Source of the DNA: an uncultured Planctomycetales bacterium
GTDB taxonomy: Bacteria > Planctomycetota > Planctomycetia > Pirellulales > Thermoguttaceae
Length of the DNA: 64,000 nucleotides
Direction of reading: 5' to 3'
Assembly (NCBI GenBank): GCA_937889015.1
Contig: CALARR010000103.1
Location: 7,639 to 71,638 of the forward strand
The notes below the pieces were generated by a model. The model saw nothing but the letters and a program-made list of their open reading frames with translations. It was not told the origin of the DNA and ran no database searches. This document shows positions 34,033 through 43,080 of the stretch, one piece after another. Both the position numbers and the translations under genes were made by a program. The stretch's first letter is position 1; each line of letters opens with the position of its first letter.

Positions 34033-35142
34033 CTACCCCTTGCCGAAGTAGCCCAGCCGTTTCAACGTCTCGCCCACGTGCGGGTAGATCCGCATCGCGT
34101 TGCGGAAATAGATCTTCTCCAGCACCTCTTGCGGCAAGGCCAGACCGCGCAGCTTGTGCTCGTCCTGGATGCCGCTGGGCAGCTCCTTGTCCGTCTCCAG
34201 CAGATCGAAGTACCGCTGGTACTGGGGCACCTTGTCCCGGACTTCCGGAAACTGCTTGTCCAGTTCCGGCACGAACCACTTGCTCCCCACGTCCGTGCCG
34301 AACACGATCCGGTCGGCATACTCGATCATGAACGCGCGCAGGTTCTCCCGCCCCACGGCATGCCAGAACACGGGCGTCGTGGCCAGGTCGATGTTCAGGT
34401 TGGCGTAGGTGCTGAGCATGTAGCGCAAATAGTCCAACTGCTCGTCCGAATAGCACAACCACAACATGTGGGCATTGACCACGACCAGCCCCGGGTGCTT
34501 CTTCAGAACGTTCTCCCAGGCATGCTGCTGCCGCCAGAACTCCACCGGCTCGTCGAACCATTCCGAACGCCGGCCAAAGGTGCCACAGGGATTCGACACG
34601 TGCGGCGAGGTGGCCAGCATCCCGATCTGATCCATCGTGTTGAACACCGGCTCGTGCGCCGGATGGTCGATCTGCACCCCGCGCTGCCAGCCGGGGTAGA
34701 ACTTGAACCCCATCACCCCCTGCTTCTGCCAATGCACCAATTCCTGCGGCGAATACCGCAGACCGTCCTTGATCGCATAGTCGAAAATGCTGAACTGGAT
34801 CCGCCCCTGGTAACGTTGCCGCAATTCGTTCGCGTCGGGCGGTTCCGGCGGCTCGGACTTCGAAGAGCCCAGGCTGAACCACATGGCCATCTCCACGTTC
34901 AGCCGCTCCTTCAAGGCCTGGCGCAGGGCCATGTAGTCGTCCATCAACTTCCAATCGTTGCGGATATGCGCGTGCACGTCGATCCGCGGCATGGTCGCCA
35001 GGGTGAAAGCCGGCTCGCTCGCCTTCGCACTCGCCTGCGCCCCCCCGGCCCAGATGCCGGCCGCCCCTAATCCCGCCACCGTCCCTGCCGTAGTCATCAA
35101 GAACTCGCGCCGCGTTGCCGCACCGGATGCCTTCTCGTTCAC
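34033..35142 (-). CDS. Tat-exported amidohydrolase-family protein
   Basis: This 369-residue protein starts with a Tat-type leader: TRREFLMTTAG (Arg pair at about 10-11), a hydrophobic stretch and an AQASA cleavage region. The mature domain is an amidohydrolase-2-like TIM barrel with metal-ligand motifs RIDVHAHI, VVVNAHML and IVFGTDVG. The start is taken as a GTG at 35142, preceded by GAGGAACGTGCT; a longer frame upstream lacks coding character. It lies 12 bases before the CocE-type gene, so the two are probably cotranscribed. The substrate is unknown; planctomycete relatives are annotated as amidohydrolases of unknown specificity. Confidence 0.85.
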   Translation of the reverse strand: MNEKASGAATRREFLMTTAGTVAGLGAAGIWAGGAQASAKASEPAFTLATMPRIDVHAHIRNDWKLMDDYMALRQALKERLNVEMAMWFSLGSSKSEPPEPPDANELRQRYQGRIQFSIFDYAIKDGLRYSPQELVHWQKQGVMGFKFYPGWQRGVQIDHPAHEPVFNTMDQIGMLATSPHVSNPCGTFGRRSEWFDEPVEFWRQQHAWENVLKKHPGLVVVNAHMLWLCYSDEQLDYLRYMLSTYANLNIDLATTPVFWHAVGRENLRAFMIEYADRIVFGTDVGSKWFVPELDKQFPEVRDKVPQYQRYFDLLETDKELPSGIQDEHKLRGLALPQEVLEKIYFRNAMRIYPHVGETLKRLGYFGKG

Positions 35143-35573
35143 AGCACGTTCCTCGCAAAGAAGAAAGGGAAACCTCGCCCGGCCCGCGCCCCCAGAAAAC
35201 CGGCCCACCGCTGCTCCGCCGGCTGGTGGTCGAACCTGATCTTGCCCCCCGCCGCAGGGCTTGTCAATACGCGCGCCTGGCGGCCTGGCGCCCTGGCGTT
35301 GGATGGCATCTCGATTTCTCACGATGACAAAGCACTATTGGCCCTCAGGCAAGCAGGTCAACCAGGGCAGGACGACCAGCGGAAGTCCCGTTTCGCGGCA
35401 CAAACGCCACTCTCCTGTGGCGTTCCTCTTCTGACGATCCATCGACCGTGTCCTCCTGCCCTCTTTCCCGTTTCCCCCCTTCCCTCTTCTCCTTCTTACA
35501 CAGAAGTCCCCGAGGATACACGCCCCTTCCCTCGGCCAATCTGCTGTTGGATAATCAAAGGGCACGTCTTCTT
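35143..35573. other. Intergenic region upstream of the amidohydrolase gene
   Basis: No gene is seen in these 431 bases. Two or three short frames carry no conserved features. R1 copy D follows. Confidence 0.35.
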
Positions 35574-35654
35574 GAGAACCGATCCCAGAACTGCCACAGC
35601 CAGGTCGGGCGACCCGGTGGGAGCGATCGGCCGACAGGTTCTGGGACCGGCTCT
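35574..35654. repeat. Palindromic repeat R1, copy D
   Basis: It starts GAGAACCGATCCCAGAAC and ends GGTTCTGGGACCGGCTCT, giving the clearest inverted-repeat ends of the family. It lies 43 bases before the FGE-sulfatase ATG. Confidence 0.82.
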
Positions 35655-35697
35655 GATTGTTCCTGCCGATCCCATCGGTTTCCCCACGAGGCGCCTT

Positions 35698-36777
35698 ATG
35701 TTGCGATCCACCGCGTTGCAGTCCCTGCTACTGCTGCTCGGCTTCGTGCCGGCCCTGAACGCCGACACGCCACGCGCCGTTGCGCCTCAGGCCAGTGATG
35801 CCGCAAGGCCGACCGTCGCGAGGCCGGTCCTCCAGGGCAACGCGCCGGATAGTGACGACATTGCCGCTCTGACCACCACAAAGCCGGCCGAAATCACCAA
35901 CCGCATCGGTCTGGCGCTGGTGCTCGTGCCCGCCGGCGAGTTCCTCATGGGCGGCCAGGAAACCGCCTCGGAACTCGTCCAGGCCTTTGCCGCCTACCGC
36001 CGCAAAGCCGAGTACTTCGCCGACGAATACCCTCAGCACCGCGTGCGCATCACCAGGCCCTTCTATCTCGGCAAGTACGAAGTCACCGTCGGCCAGTTCA
36101 CGCGCTTCGTCCAGGACAGCGGCTATCGCACCGAGGCCGAGACCGACGGCCAGGGCGGCTGGGGCTTCAACGCCGAACTCCACAAGTGCGAAGGCCGCCG
36201 GCCGCAGTTCAACTGGCGCACGCCGGGCTTCCCCCAAACCGACCAGCACCCCGTGCTCGACGTCACCTGGAACGACGCCCTCGCCTTCTGCCGCTGGCTC
36301 AGCCAAACCGAGGGTCACACCTATCGCCTGCCTACCGAGGCCGAGTGGGAATATGCCTGCCGGGCCGGAACCAAAACCCGTTACAACTTCGGCAACAACC
36401 CGGACGACTTGTTCCAACAGGCCAACACGCTCGAGGCGCGCGGACGCACCGAGTTCCCCCATGTCCAAGACGTCATGCCCGCGGCCGGCGAAAAACTGAC
36501 CTTCACCATGCCGGTGGGCCGCTTCGCCCCCAACGCCTTCGGCCTGCACGACATGCACGGCAACGTCTGGGAATGGTGCGCCGACTGGCACGCCGACGAC
36601 TACTACGCGCGCTCGCCCGTGGACGATCCTGCGGGGCCCGACTCGGGCGACGTGCGCGTCCGCCGCGGCGGCGGCTGGAACAGCTTTCCGCTCTGGGCGC
36701 GCGCGTCGTTCCGCAACTGGAACACCGAAAAGAGCCGTTGCGTGAACCTCGGATTCCGCGTGGCGTGCGACCAGTGA
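35698..36777 (+). CDS. FGE-sulfatase/SUMF1-type domain protein with repeat-derived N-terminus
   Basis: This 359-residue protein has a signal peptide (about 1-22, LLLLLGFVPALNADT), then a segment of about 30 residues (ASDAARPTVARPVLQGN and SDDIAALTTTK, about 30-63) that matches the noncoding repeat R2 at 24287. An FGE-sulfatase domain follows (about 70-358): LVLVPAGEFLMGG, QHRVRITRPFYLGKYEVTVG, YRLPTEAEWEYACRAGT and RVRRGGGWNS. These are formylglycine-generating-enzyme-like or C-type-lectin-like domains, often involved in sulfatase maturation, but most secreted planctomycete members have no proven activity. The ATG at 35698 is preceded by GAGG. The sulfatase at 51585 is far away. The family assignment is good; enzyme activity is uncertain. 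Confidence 0.85.
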   Translation: MLRSTALQSLLLLLGFVPALNADTPRAVAPQASDAARPTVARPVLQGNAPDSDDIAALTTTKPAEITNRIGLALVLVPAGEFLMGGQETASELVQAFAAYRRKAEYFADEYPQHRVRITRPFYLGKYEVTVGQFTRFVQDSGYRTEAETDGQGGWGFNAELHKCEGRRPQFNWRTPGFPQTDQHPVLDVTWNDALAFCRWLSQTEGHTYRLPTEAEWEYACRAGTKTRYNFGNNPDDLFQQANTLEARGRTEFPHVQDVMPAAGEKLTFTMPVGRFAPNAFGLHDMHGNVWEWCADWHADDYYARSPVDDPAGPDSGDVRVRRGGGWNSFPLWARASFRNWNTEKSRCVNLGFRVACDQ

Positions 36778-36792
36778 CCACGGCCCGCGCCC

Positions 36793-36938
36793 TCAGAGCC
36801 TATGCCAGAACCATCACGGGCGTAGGGCGCGCCGAGCGGAGCGAGGCACGCCGCTTGGAACGGACGCAGGGTGGAATATGCAAACCGTGGCGCGCCGAGC
36901 GGCGGATCGGGCCGCCGACAGATCCCGGGACCGGCGCT
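36793..36938. repeat. Palindromic repeat R1, copy E, interrupted
   Basis: The left end (CAGAGCCTATGCCAGAACC, 36793-36811) and the right end (GGGCCGCCGACAGATCCCGGGACCGGCGCT, near 36909-36938) belong to R1. About 90 bases lie between them, including the unit GGGCGCGCCGAGCGGAGCGAGGC. The right end touches the stop codon of the DUF1854 gene, as copy B does for the YTV gene. Confidence 0.6.
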
Positions 36939-37425
36939 ACAGATACTGCTCCAGCAGCCGGCGGCTGGCGCGGTCCAGGGCGGCCGTGTCCGGAATCAGA
37001 TAGCGAATCCCGGACTTGTCCATGAGCATCGCCCGGCGGCCGTTCAGCCGCCGCACCACGTTCTCGTCATTGGTCTGGAAGCTGACCGGCCCGCGATCGG
37101 TCTCCAGTTCCCAGCAACTGCAGTCCGACTCCTCGCGGATCTGCACGATCCGCTGCACCACCGGCACGAACTCGTGTCCGGCCAGTTCCTCCTCCAGCGT
37201 GCGGCGCAGCTCCGGATCGAGCTGGCCCAGGTGCTGGATGCAGGCCAGCTCGTGCCCCTGCTCGTCGCAGATCGCGATCCACTGGTCGGGAAAGGAGACC
37301 GGGAAACAGCGCACCGGCTCCACGTCCACGTGCCGCCGCCCCTGGGCGTCGGTCAGCACCAGGCGGTGCCGCTCGTCGCGATGCAGCGTGAAGTCCGGGC
37401 CCGCCGATGGTGTCGCGTCTGCCAT
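36937..37425 (-). CDS. DUF1854 protein (cyanophycin-metabolism-associated)
   Basis: This 162-residue protein is of the DUF1854 type, with the core FTLHRDERHRLVLTDAQGRR, HVDVEPVRCFPVSFPDQWIA and REESDCSCWELETDRGPVSF, ending in SGIRYLIPDTAALDRASRRL. Its function is unknown, but the family is typically found next to an ABC transporter and cyanophycin synthetase, exactly as here. No membrane segment or signal peptide is seen, so it is cytoplasmic. The gene starts 10 bases downstream of the ABC transporter stop and shares its transcript. Its stop codon abuts repeat R1 copy E, which would supply the transcript end. Confidence 0.82.
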   Translation of the reverse strand: MADATPSAGPDFTLHRDERHRLVLTDAQGRRHVDVEPVRCFPVSFPDQWIAICDEQGHELACIQHLGQLDPELRRTLEEELAGHEFVPVVQRIVQIREESDCSCWELETDRGPVSFQTNDENVVRRLNGRRAMLMDKSGIRYLIPDTAALDRASRRLLEQYL

Positions 37426-37435
37426 ACTTGTTCCT

Positions 37436-39742
37436 TCACGGCGTGCGCGCCGCTTCGGCCGCGCGCGCTCGGTTCATCTCCAGTTGCGCCCGGTACAACC
37501 GGGCATAAGTCCCGCCGCGCTGCAGCAGATCGTCGTGGGGCCCCACCTCCACGATCTGCCCCCGCTCCAACACCACCAGCCGATCCGCGCGCCGCAAGGT
37601 GCTCAGCCGGTGGGCGATGGCGATCGTGGTGCGGCCCTGGATCAGGTTCTCCAGCGCCAACTGGATCTCCCGCTCCGTCTCGGTGTCTACCGAGGACGTG
37701 GCCTCGTCCAGAATCAGGATTCGCGGATCGATCAACAGCGCGCGCGCAATGCTGATCCGCTGCCGCTCCCCGCCCGACAGCGACTGCCCGCGCTCGCCGA
37801 CCATCGAGTCATACCCGTCCGGCAGGCGGAGGATGAAGTCGTGGGCGCGCGCCGCGCGCGCCGCCTCCATGATCGCTTCCAAGCTCGCGTCGGGCCGGCC
37901 GTAGGCGATGTTCTCGGCGATCGTGCCGTAGAACAGAAACGGCTCCTGCAGCACCACGCCGATATTGCGGCGGTAGCCGTCCAGCGGAAAGTCGCGGATG
38001 TCCGTCCCGTCGACGTGGATCGCCCCTTCGCTCACGTCGTAAAAGCGGCACACCAGGTTGATCAGCGTGGTCTTGCCCGCCCCGCTGGGCCCCACCAGGC
38101 CGATCATCTCGCCCGGCCGGATGTCCAACTCCACGTTGTCCAGCACGGGCCGGCTGTGATAGCGGAAGCTCACGCGCCGCAACTCGATGTGCCCTTCCAC
38201 GCGTCCCACCGGCGCCGGCTGGGCCGGCTCGGTGACGCGCGGTTGCTGGTCGAGGACTTCCATCAACCGCTGGGCGCTGGCCGCCGCGCGCTCGGTCAAC
38301 GAAAACATCCGGCTCATCGCCTCCACGCGCACGTAGAACCGCCCGATGTAGGCCAGGAATCCGGCCAACACACCGACCGTGATCTGCAGGTCGATCACGC
38401 GCCACGCGCCAAAGGCCCATACCACCAGCAGGCCCACCTGGTTCATCAAGGCCACCATCGGCCAGAAGAACGTCCACACCGTGTTCACCCGGTCGTTGGC
38501 CTCCACCACCCGGTTGTTCGTCATGCGGAAGCGATCCATCTCCCGCCGTTCCTGGGCAAAGGCCTTCACCACGCGAATGCCAGGAATCGAGTCCGCCAGC
38601 ACGCTGGTCATCTCTCCCCACCGCCGCCCGCCCCGCTGGAAACCCGTCTGCAGCCGCGCGCGCACCAGGTACACCAGCCAGATGATCAACGGCAGCGGAC
38701 ACAACGTCACCGCCGCCAGCGTGGGATTGATCGAAAACAGGATCACCGCCGTGCCCACGATCATCAGCACGTCGGCCCCGAAATCCATCAGCGTGTCGGA
38801 AAGGTAGCTGCAAATGCGGTCCGTGTCGCTGCTGATCCGCGCGATCAGGTCGCCCGTGCGCCGACCGGAAAAGTACTCCAACGACAAGCGCAGCAGGTGC
38901 CCGTAAGTCTCGTTGCGCAGGTTGGCGCTGATCCGCTCGCTGACCCAGGCCATCACCGCCCCCTGGCCCCAAGCCAGCACCCATGCCCCCACCGCCGCCG
39001 CCAGCAACCCCGTCAGATACCAGGCCACGGTCGCCAGCCGCGACGCCCCATCCTGGTCCCGCAACTCACGCAACTGCCCCTCGCGCGCCGCCGCATCCTG
39101 CTGCGTCGACTTCTCGACTTCCTCCACCCGGTTCTGATAGGGAATCAACACCTTGTCCATCAACGGGATGGTCAAGTACGGCGGCACCAGGCTCAAGGCC
39201 GTGCTCGCCAGCGACAACACCACGCCCAGGATGATCAGGTTCGTACACGGCCGCGCGAACCGGGTGATCCGCAACAGCGACCACGCCTTGGGCCGCGCGT
39301 CGCCGTTGGTCGCCCACGTCTCCTGCTCCTCCTCGTCCGCCTCTTCGGCGTTCACGTAGGTCCCGTTGCGCAGATCGCGGAATCGCCGGGCCAGGTCGTG
39401 GGCCGCGGCCGAAACCGCCACCGTGTAACGCCACTGCGTCAGCTCTCCGCCCGTGTTGACCAGCTCCAGCCGTCCCAGCCCGGCTCGATCCCGCGCACGC
39501 AGGTCGGCAATCTCCGCCAGCCGCCAACTCCGCCAGGCCCCGCCCCCCTCCCCTGACCCAACCGCTCCTTGCGCCAACAACCGTTGGTTGGTCAACACCA
39601 CCTCTTGCCGCGCATAGCGCAATTGCAGGTCCAGGTCCGTGACCAGCCGCGCCACCACGTACTCGCCAGCCGCAAGCTGCCCTTCAATGCTCTGCTGGTC
39701 AACCGGCTCCAGCGCGCGAGTCTGGTTCGTGATGGGGGGCAA
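37436..39742 (-). CDS. ABC transporter, fused membrane and ATPase domains (cyanophycin-metabolism-associated)
   Basis: This 768-residue type I exporter-like half-transporter has an N-terminal cytoplasmic region (about 1-150), not typical of simple exporters, that includes GEYVVARLVTDLDLQLRYAR and a repeated acidic stretch (NAEEADEEEQETW). Six membrane helices follow (about 170-470) and then the ATPase (about 500-768) with Walker A VGPSGAGKTT, signature LSGGERQR and Walker B ILILDEATSS. The start is taken as a TTG at 39742 preceded by AAGGAG with 7 bases between; an ATG in an upstream extension is rejected because that region holds the promoter. It is cotranscribed with the DUF1854 gene, divergent from cyanophycin synthetase. 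The substrate is unknown but may be cyanophycin-linked. Confidence 0.85.
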   Translation of the reverse strand: MPPITNQTRALEPVDQQSIEGQLAAGEYVVARLVTDLDLQLRYARQEVVLTNQRLLAQGAVGSGEGGGAWRSWRLAEIADLRARDRAGLGRLELVNTGGELTQWRYTVAVSAAAHDLARRFRDLRNGTYVNAEEADEEEQETWATNGDARPKAWSLLRITRFARPCTNLIILGVVLSLASTALSLVPPYLTIPLMDKVLIPYQNRVEEVEKSTQQDAAAREGQLRELRDQDGASRLATVAWYLTGLLAAAVGAWVLAWGQGAVMAWVSERISANLRNETYGHLLRLSLEYFSGRRTGDLIARISSDTDRICSYLSDTLMDFGADVLMIVGTAVILFSINPTLAAVTLCPLPLIIWLVYLVRARLQTGFQRGGRRWGEMTSVLADSIPGIRVVKAFAQERREMDRFRMTNNRVVEANDRVNTVWTFFWPMVALMNQVGLLVVWAFGAWRVIDLQITVGVLAGFLAYIGRFYVRVEAMSRMFSLTERAAASAQRLMEVLDQQPRVTEPAQPAPVGRVEGHIELRRVSFRYHSRPVLDNVELDIRPGEMIGLVGPSGAGKTTLINLVCRFYDVSEGAIHVDGTDIRDFPLDGYRRNIGVVLQEPFLFYGTIAENIAYGRPDASLEAIMEAARAARAHDFILRLPDGYDSMVGERGQSLSGGERQRISIARALLIDPRILILDEATSSVDTETEREIQLALENLIQGRTTIAIAHRLSTLRRADRLVVLERGQIVEVGPHDDLLQRGGTYARLYRAQLEMNRARAAEAARTP

Positions 39743-39823
39743 AAGAGGGCTCCTTGGGACCAGAAGGCCGTCCCGGGCAAGATGGCCGACAGGGGAAGAC
39801 CGGGCGAATCTGGGGAAACTTCC

Positions 39824-39852
39824 AGTATACTCACCGCCACAGAAACGTGCAA
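39824..39852 (-). promoter_or_regulatory. Promoter of the ABC transporter - DUF1854 operon
   Basis: On the minus strand TTGCAC (39852-39847), a 17-base spacer and TATACT (39829-39824) form a good sigma70-type promoter. The transcript start near 39817 gives a leader of about 75 bases before the TTG start. Confidence 0.55.
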
Positions 39853-40357
39853 AAAACGCACCCCACACGCGTGGGGAAGGCGACTCCGGCATGGCCGAAT
39901 CGGGCCCAATTTTGAGCGGTGTCGACCGGCGCGCACATCGCCGCGCCAACCGCCATCCTTCACCCCTCATTACGAAGCTTCCACGGTGCTCGGCTCAACC
40001 AATTCCCCACGCCACGCCAGACAGGCAGCAACCCTGCACCGACGCCAGACGGTCGAACAGCCCCCAATACGGATGCAACAGCCCCGCTACACCTACTAGT
40101 CCACTTGCGACGCAGGTACGACTCACAACCTCTTTACCATCATTGCTTTATACATTGCAACGCAGCACGAACCCCAACGAAACACAAGCTACCGCGTTGC
40201 TTGTTGCGTGTTGCTAGCCTCGTGCGGTCGCGATTCGTCCCGGACCACCGTTCAACCTCACGGTCGTTGCACCAAGCTCGGTCGATCCGCGTAGAATGTA
40301 CGCACGAGCACCCAGCCGTCGCCGCGCGCTCCGCGGAAGGTCCTGCTGTGATTCAGC

Positions 40358-40387
40358 TTGCGAGCGCGAAGGGCTTAGATTTATACT
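40358..40387 (+). promoter_or_regulatory. Candidate promoter of cphA
   Basis: TTGCGA (40358-40363), an 18-base spacer and TATACT (40382-40387) lie about 95 bases before the cphA ATG. A second possibility is TTGCAC-N19-TAGAAT about 90 bases further upstream. Confidence 0.45.
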
Positions 40388-40481
40388 GGAAAGCACTTAC
40401 ACCTTGTGCGCTCCACTCCTGCCAACGATTCCTCGGCCCACCTCTGGCAGGCACGAGTCGCGTCTCTCTTGCCCCAGTTTC

Positions 40482-43076
40482 ATGGAAATTCGCAAGATCT
40501 ACACTCTTCGCGGGCCCAATGTCTGGTCCCGTTCCCCCGTCCTGGAAGCCTGGGTCGATATCGGTCGGTTGGAGGACTTCCCCTCCAACACCCTGCCCGG
40601 CTTCAACGAACGCCTCATGGCCTGGCTCCCCTCGCTGATCGAACATCGATGCAGCATCGGCGAGCGGGGGGGATTCTTCCAGCGGCTCCAGACCGGCACC
40701 TACATGGGCCACATCCTGGAACACGTCACGCTGGAACTCCAGACCCAGGCCGGATCGAACATGGGCTTCGGCCGCGCACGCGAGACGGCCCAGCGCGGCG
40801 TGTACAAGGTGGTCATCAAGTTCGAGGAAGAGAACCTGGCGCGCGCCTGCCTCCGCGCCGCACACCAGCTCCTCATGGCCGCCATCGAGGACCGCCCCTT
40901 CGACGTTCCCGCCACCCTCAAACGCCTCCGCGAGCTGGCGAACGTCGTCTGCCTGGGTCCAACCACCGGCGCCATCGTCAAGGCGGCGCAAAGCCGCGGC
41001 ATCCCGGTGCGCCGCCTGGACTCCGGCAGCCTGGTGCAGCTCGGCCATGGAGCCCAACAGCACCGCATCCGCATGGCCGAGACCGACTTCACCGGAGCCA
41101 TCGCCGAAGCCATCTCCAAGGAAAAGGACGTCACCAACAGCCTGCTCCGCGAGATGTCCATCCCCGTGCCCGAAGGGCGCGTGGCCGAAAGTCCCGAAGA
41201 AGCCTGGGCCGTGGCCGAAGAGATCGGCCTGCCGGTGGTCGTCAAGCCGACCAACGCCAACCACGGTCGCGGGGTGACCATCAACCTCACCACGCGCGAA
41301 CAGGTCATCAAGGCCTACGAGGTCGCCCTGCCCGAAGGCGATGGCGTGATGGTCGAACAGTTCGTGGCCGGAGCCGAGCATCGCCTGCTGGTCGTGAAGG
41401 GCCAACTGATCGCCGCCGCACGCGGTGAGCCCGAACAGGTCACCGGCGACGGCGCGCGCACCGTGCGCCAGTTGGTCGACGAGTTGAACCAGGATCCGCG
41501 CCGCGGCGACGATTGGTCCAGCCCGCTGTGCAAGGTCGAAATCGACCCCATGGCCGTCTTGATGCTGGAAAAACAGGGCTACACCCCCGACTCCGTGCCG
41601 CGCAAGGGCCGCACGGTGCTCATCCACTACAACGGCGAGCACCTCAACGACGTGACCGATGATGTGCATCCCGAATGCGCCGCCATGGCCATCCTCGCGG
41701 CGCGCGTGGTGGGGCTGGACATTGCCGGCGTGGACATGATCGTGCGCGACATCCGCCGCCCCTTGCGCGAACAAGGGGGCAAGATCGTCGAGGTCAACGC
41801 CGGCCCCGGCGTGCGCATGCACCTCGAACCGCAGAACGGCAAACCCCGCCCCGTGGGCGAAGCCATCGTGGCCACGCTCTTCGGCGAAGGCCAGAACGGT
41901 CGCATTCCGATCGTGGCCGTCAGCGGCACCAACGGCAAGACCATCGTCACCCAGCTCGTGGCGCACGTGCTCCGCGAGGTCTACGACTGTGTGGGCGAGG
42001 CCTCTTCCGAAGGCTCGTTCGCCGGCGACAACCTCATCGACAGCGGCGATTGCACCGGCCCGCGGCACGCGCGCGGCCTGCTCCTGCACCCCGATGTCCA
42101 GGCAGCCGTGTTCGAAACCTCCTGCCAAGGCATCCTGGAGGGCGGATTGGCCTTCGATCTGTGCGACGTGGCCGTGATCACCAACCTCGGCGAAGCCGAT
42201 CACTTGGGGCATCACGATATCGACGCCGCCGACCGCATGGTCTGGGTCAAACGCTCCGTGGTCGACGTCGTCACGCCCCAAACCGGCATGGCCGTCATCA
42301 ACGCCGCCGATCCGCTGGCCGCCTCCATCGCCCAGTACAGCCGGGGCAAAGTGACCTACTTCTCCGATGTCGCCGATGATCCGCTCGTGGCCGAGCACCG
42401 GCTCAAGGGCGGCCGCGCCGTGCTGGTCCGCGACGGCGTGATCGTCCTGGCCGAAGGGAACTGGGAGGCAGCGCTCGGTCTGCTGGACCGCGTGCCCGTG
42501 ACGCTCGGCGGAAAGGTCCGCTTCCAGGTCCAGAATGTGCTCGCCGCGGTCGGCGCCTTGTGGGCCCTGGGCATCCCTGTGGCCACCATGCGCCAGCGTC
42601 TGGAAACGTTCCAGCCGCCGCCGTCGGCCACGCCGCGTTTCCAGGTCCTGCTCCAGGACAACGTGACCGTGCTCTGCGATGCCTGCCACAACTTCTCGGG
42701 GATCTCCGCGCTGGTCGAGGCCCTGGATACGATTCCCCATCGCCGTCGCACGATCGTCTATTCGGCCTTCGGCGATCGCCGCGACGCGGACCTCGTGCGT
42801 CAGGGGGAACTGCTGGCGGCACACTTCGACCGCGTGCTGCTGTACGACCACCAGCAGGCCCACAAACGCCCCGCCGGCGAAATCCCCGCGCTCCTCGCCC
42901 AGGGCCTGGCCGCCGGTGGTCGAGTCAGCCACATCGTCCAGAAGCCTACCTATGCCGAAGCCGTCCAAGAGGCCTGGGCCCAGCGCCAGCCCGACGAACT
43001 GCTGGTGATTCAGACCGGCATCGTCGGCGGCCTGGATCGGCTGGCCATCCAACTCGGCTGGCGCAAGCCACGCTGA
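40482..43076 (+). CDS. cphA: Cyanophycin synthetase
   Basis: This 864-residue enzyme polymerises Asp and Arg into the storage polymer cyanophycin, using ATP. Length and domain order match the family: an N-terminal domain (about 1-160) with the FSPSNTLPGF-like segment (DFPSNTLPGF), an ATP-grasp domain (about 215-480) with PVVVKPTNANHGRGVTI and IVEVNAGPGVRMH, and a Mur-ligase-like domain (about 480-864) with the P-loop VSGTNGKT at 480-487 and AVITNLGEADHLG. The start at 40482 is chosen because MEIRKIYTLRGPN is the family's usual start; a longer in-frame extension contains the promoter. Cyanophycinase is not in the window. It converges on pyrE with 4 bases between. Confidence 0.93.
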   Translation: MEIRKIYTLRGPNVWSRSPVLEAWVDIGRLEDFPSNTLPGFNERLMAWLPSLIEHRCSIGERGGFFQRLQTGTYMGHILEHVTLELQTQAGSNMGFGRARETAQRGVYKVVIKFEEENLARACLRAAHQLLMAAIEDRPFDVPATLKRLRELANVVCLGPTTGAIVKAAQSRGIPVRRLDSGSLVQLGHGAQQHRIRMAETDFTGAIAEAISKEKDVTNSLLREMSIPVPEGRVAESPEEAWAVAEEIGLPVVVKPTNANHGRGVTINLTTREQVIKAYEVALPEGDGVMVEQFVAGAEHRLLVVKGQLIAAARGEPEQVTGDGARTVRQLVDELNQDPRRGDDWSSPLCKVEIDPMAVLMLEKQGYTPDSVPRKGRTVLIHYNGEHLNDVTDDVHPECAAMAILAARVVGLDIAGVDMIVRDIRRPLREQGGKIVEVNAGPGVRMHLEPQNGKPRPVGEAIVATLFGEGQNGRIPIVAVSGTNGKTIVTQLVAHVLREVYDCVGEASSEGSFAGDNLIDSGDCTGPRHARGLLLHPDVQAAVFETSCQGILEGGLAFDLCDVAVITNLGEADHLGHHDIDAADRMVWVKRSVVDVVTPQTGMAVINAADPLAASIAQYSRGKVTYFSDVADDPLVAEHRLKGGRAVLVRDGVIVLAEGNWEAALGLLDRVPVTLGGKVRFQVQNVLAAVGALWALGIPVATMRQRLETFQPPPSATPRFQVLLQDNVTVLCDACHNFSGISALVEALDTIPHRRRTIVYSAFGDRRDADLVRQGELLAAHFDRVLLYDHQQAHKRPAGEIPALLAQGLAAGGRVSHIVQKPTYAEAVQEAWAQRQPDELLVIQTGIVGGLDRLAIQLGWRKPR

Positions 43077-43080
43077 TGCC

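Larger units (their letters stand above)
39743..40481. other. Divergent control region between the ABC transporter and cphA
   Basis: These about 740 bases contain one good minus-strand promoter and one candidate plus-strand promoter for cphA; the middle (40080-40210) is less GC-rich. A hairpin CCCCAC-ACGC-GTGGGG lies near 39861-39876 upstream of the minus-strand promoter. No gene is seen; several frames are short and featureless. Confidence 0.45.

Noticed and set aside
32177..35158. Minus-strand frame of 993 codons covering the CocE and amidohydrolase genes
   Set aside because: It is an alternative-frame reading of two well-supported genes, rich in Gly, Arg and Ala without any domain.
39861..39876. 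CRISPR-repeat-like hairpin CCCCACACGCGTGGGG
   Set aside because: Only one copy is present, with no spacer-repeat array and no cas gene in the window.
40353..43052. Minus-strand frame (899 codons) opposite cphA
   Set aside because: It is antisense to cyanophycin synthetase and Asp/Gly/His-rich; an artefact of codon use.
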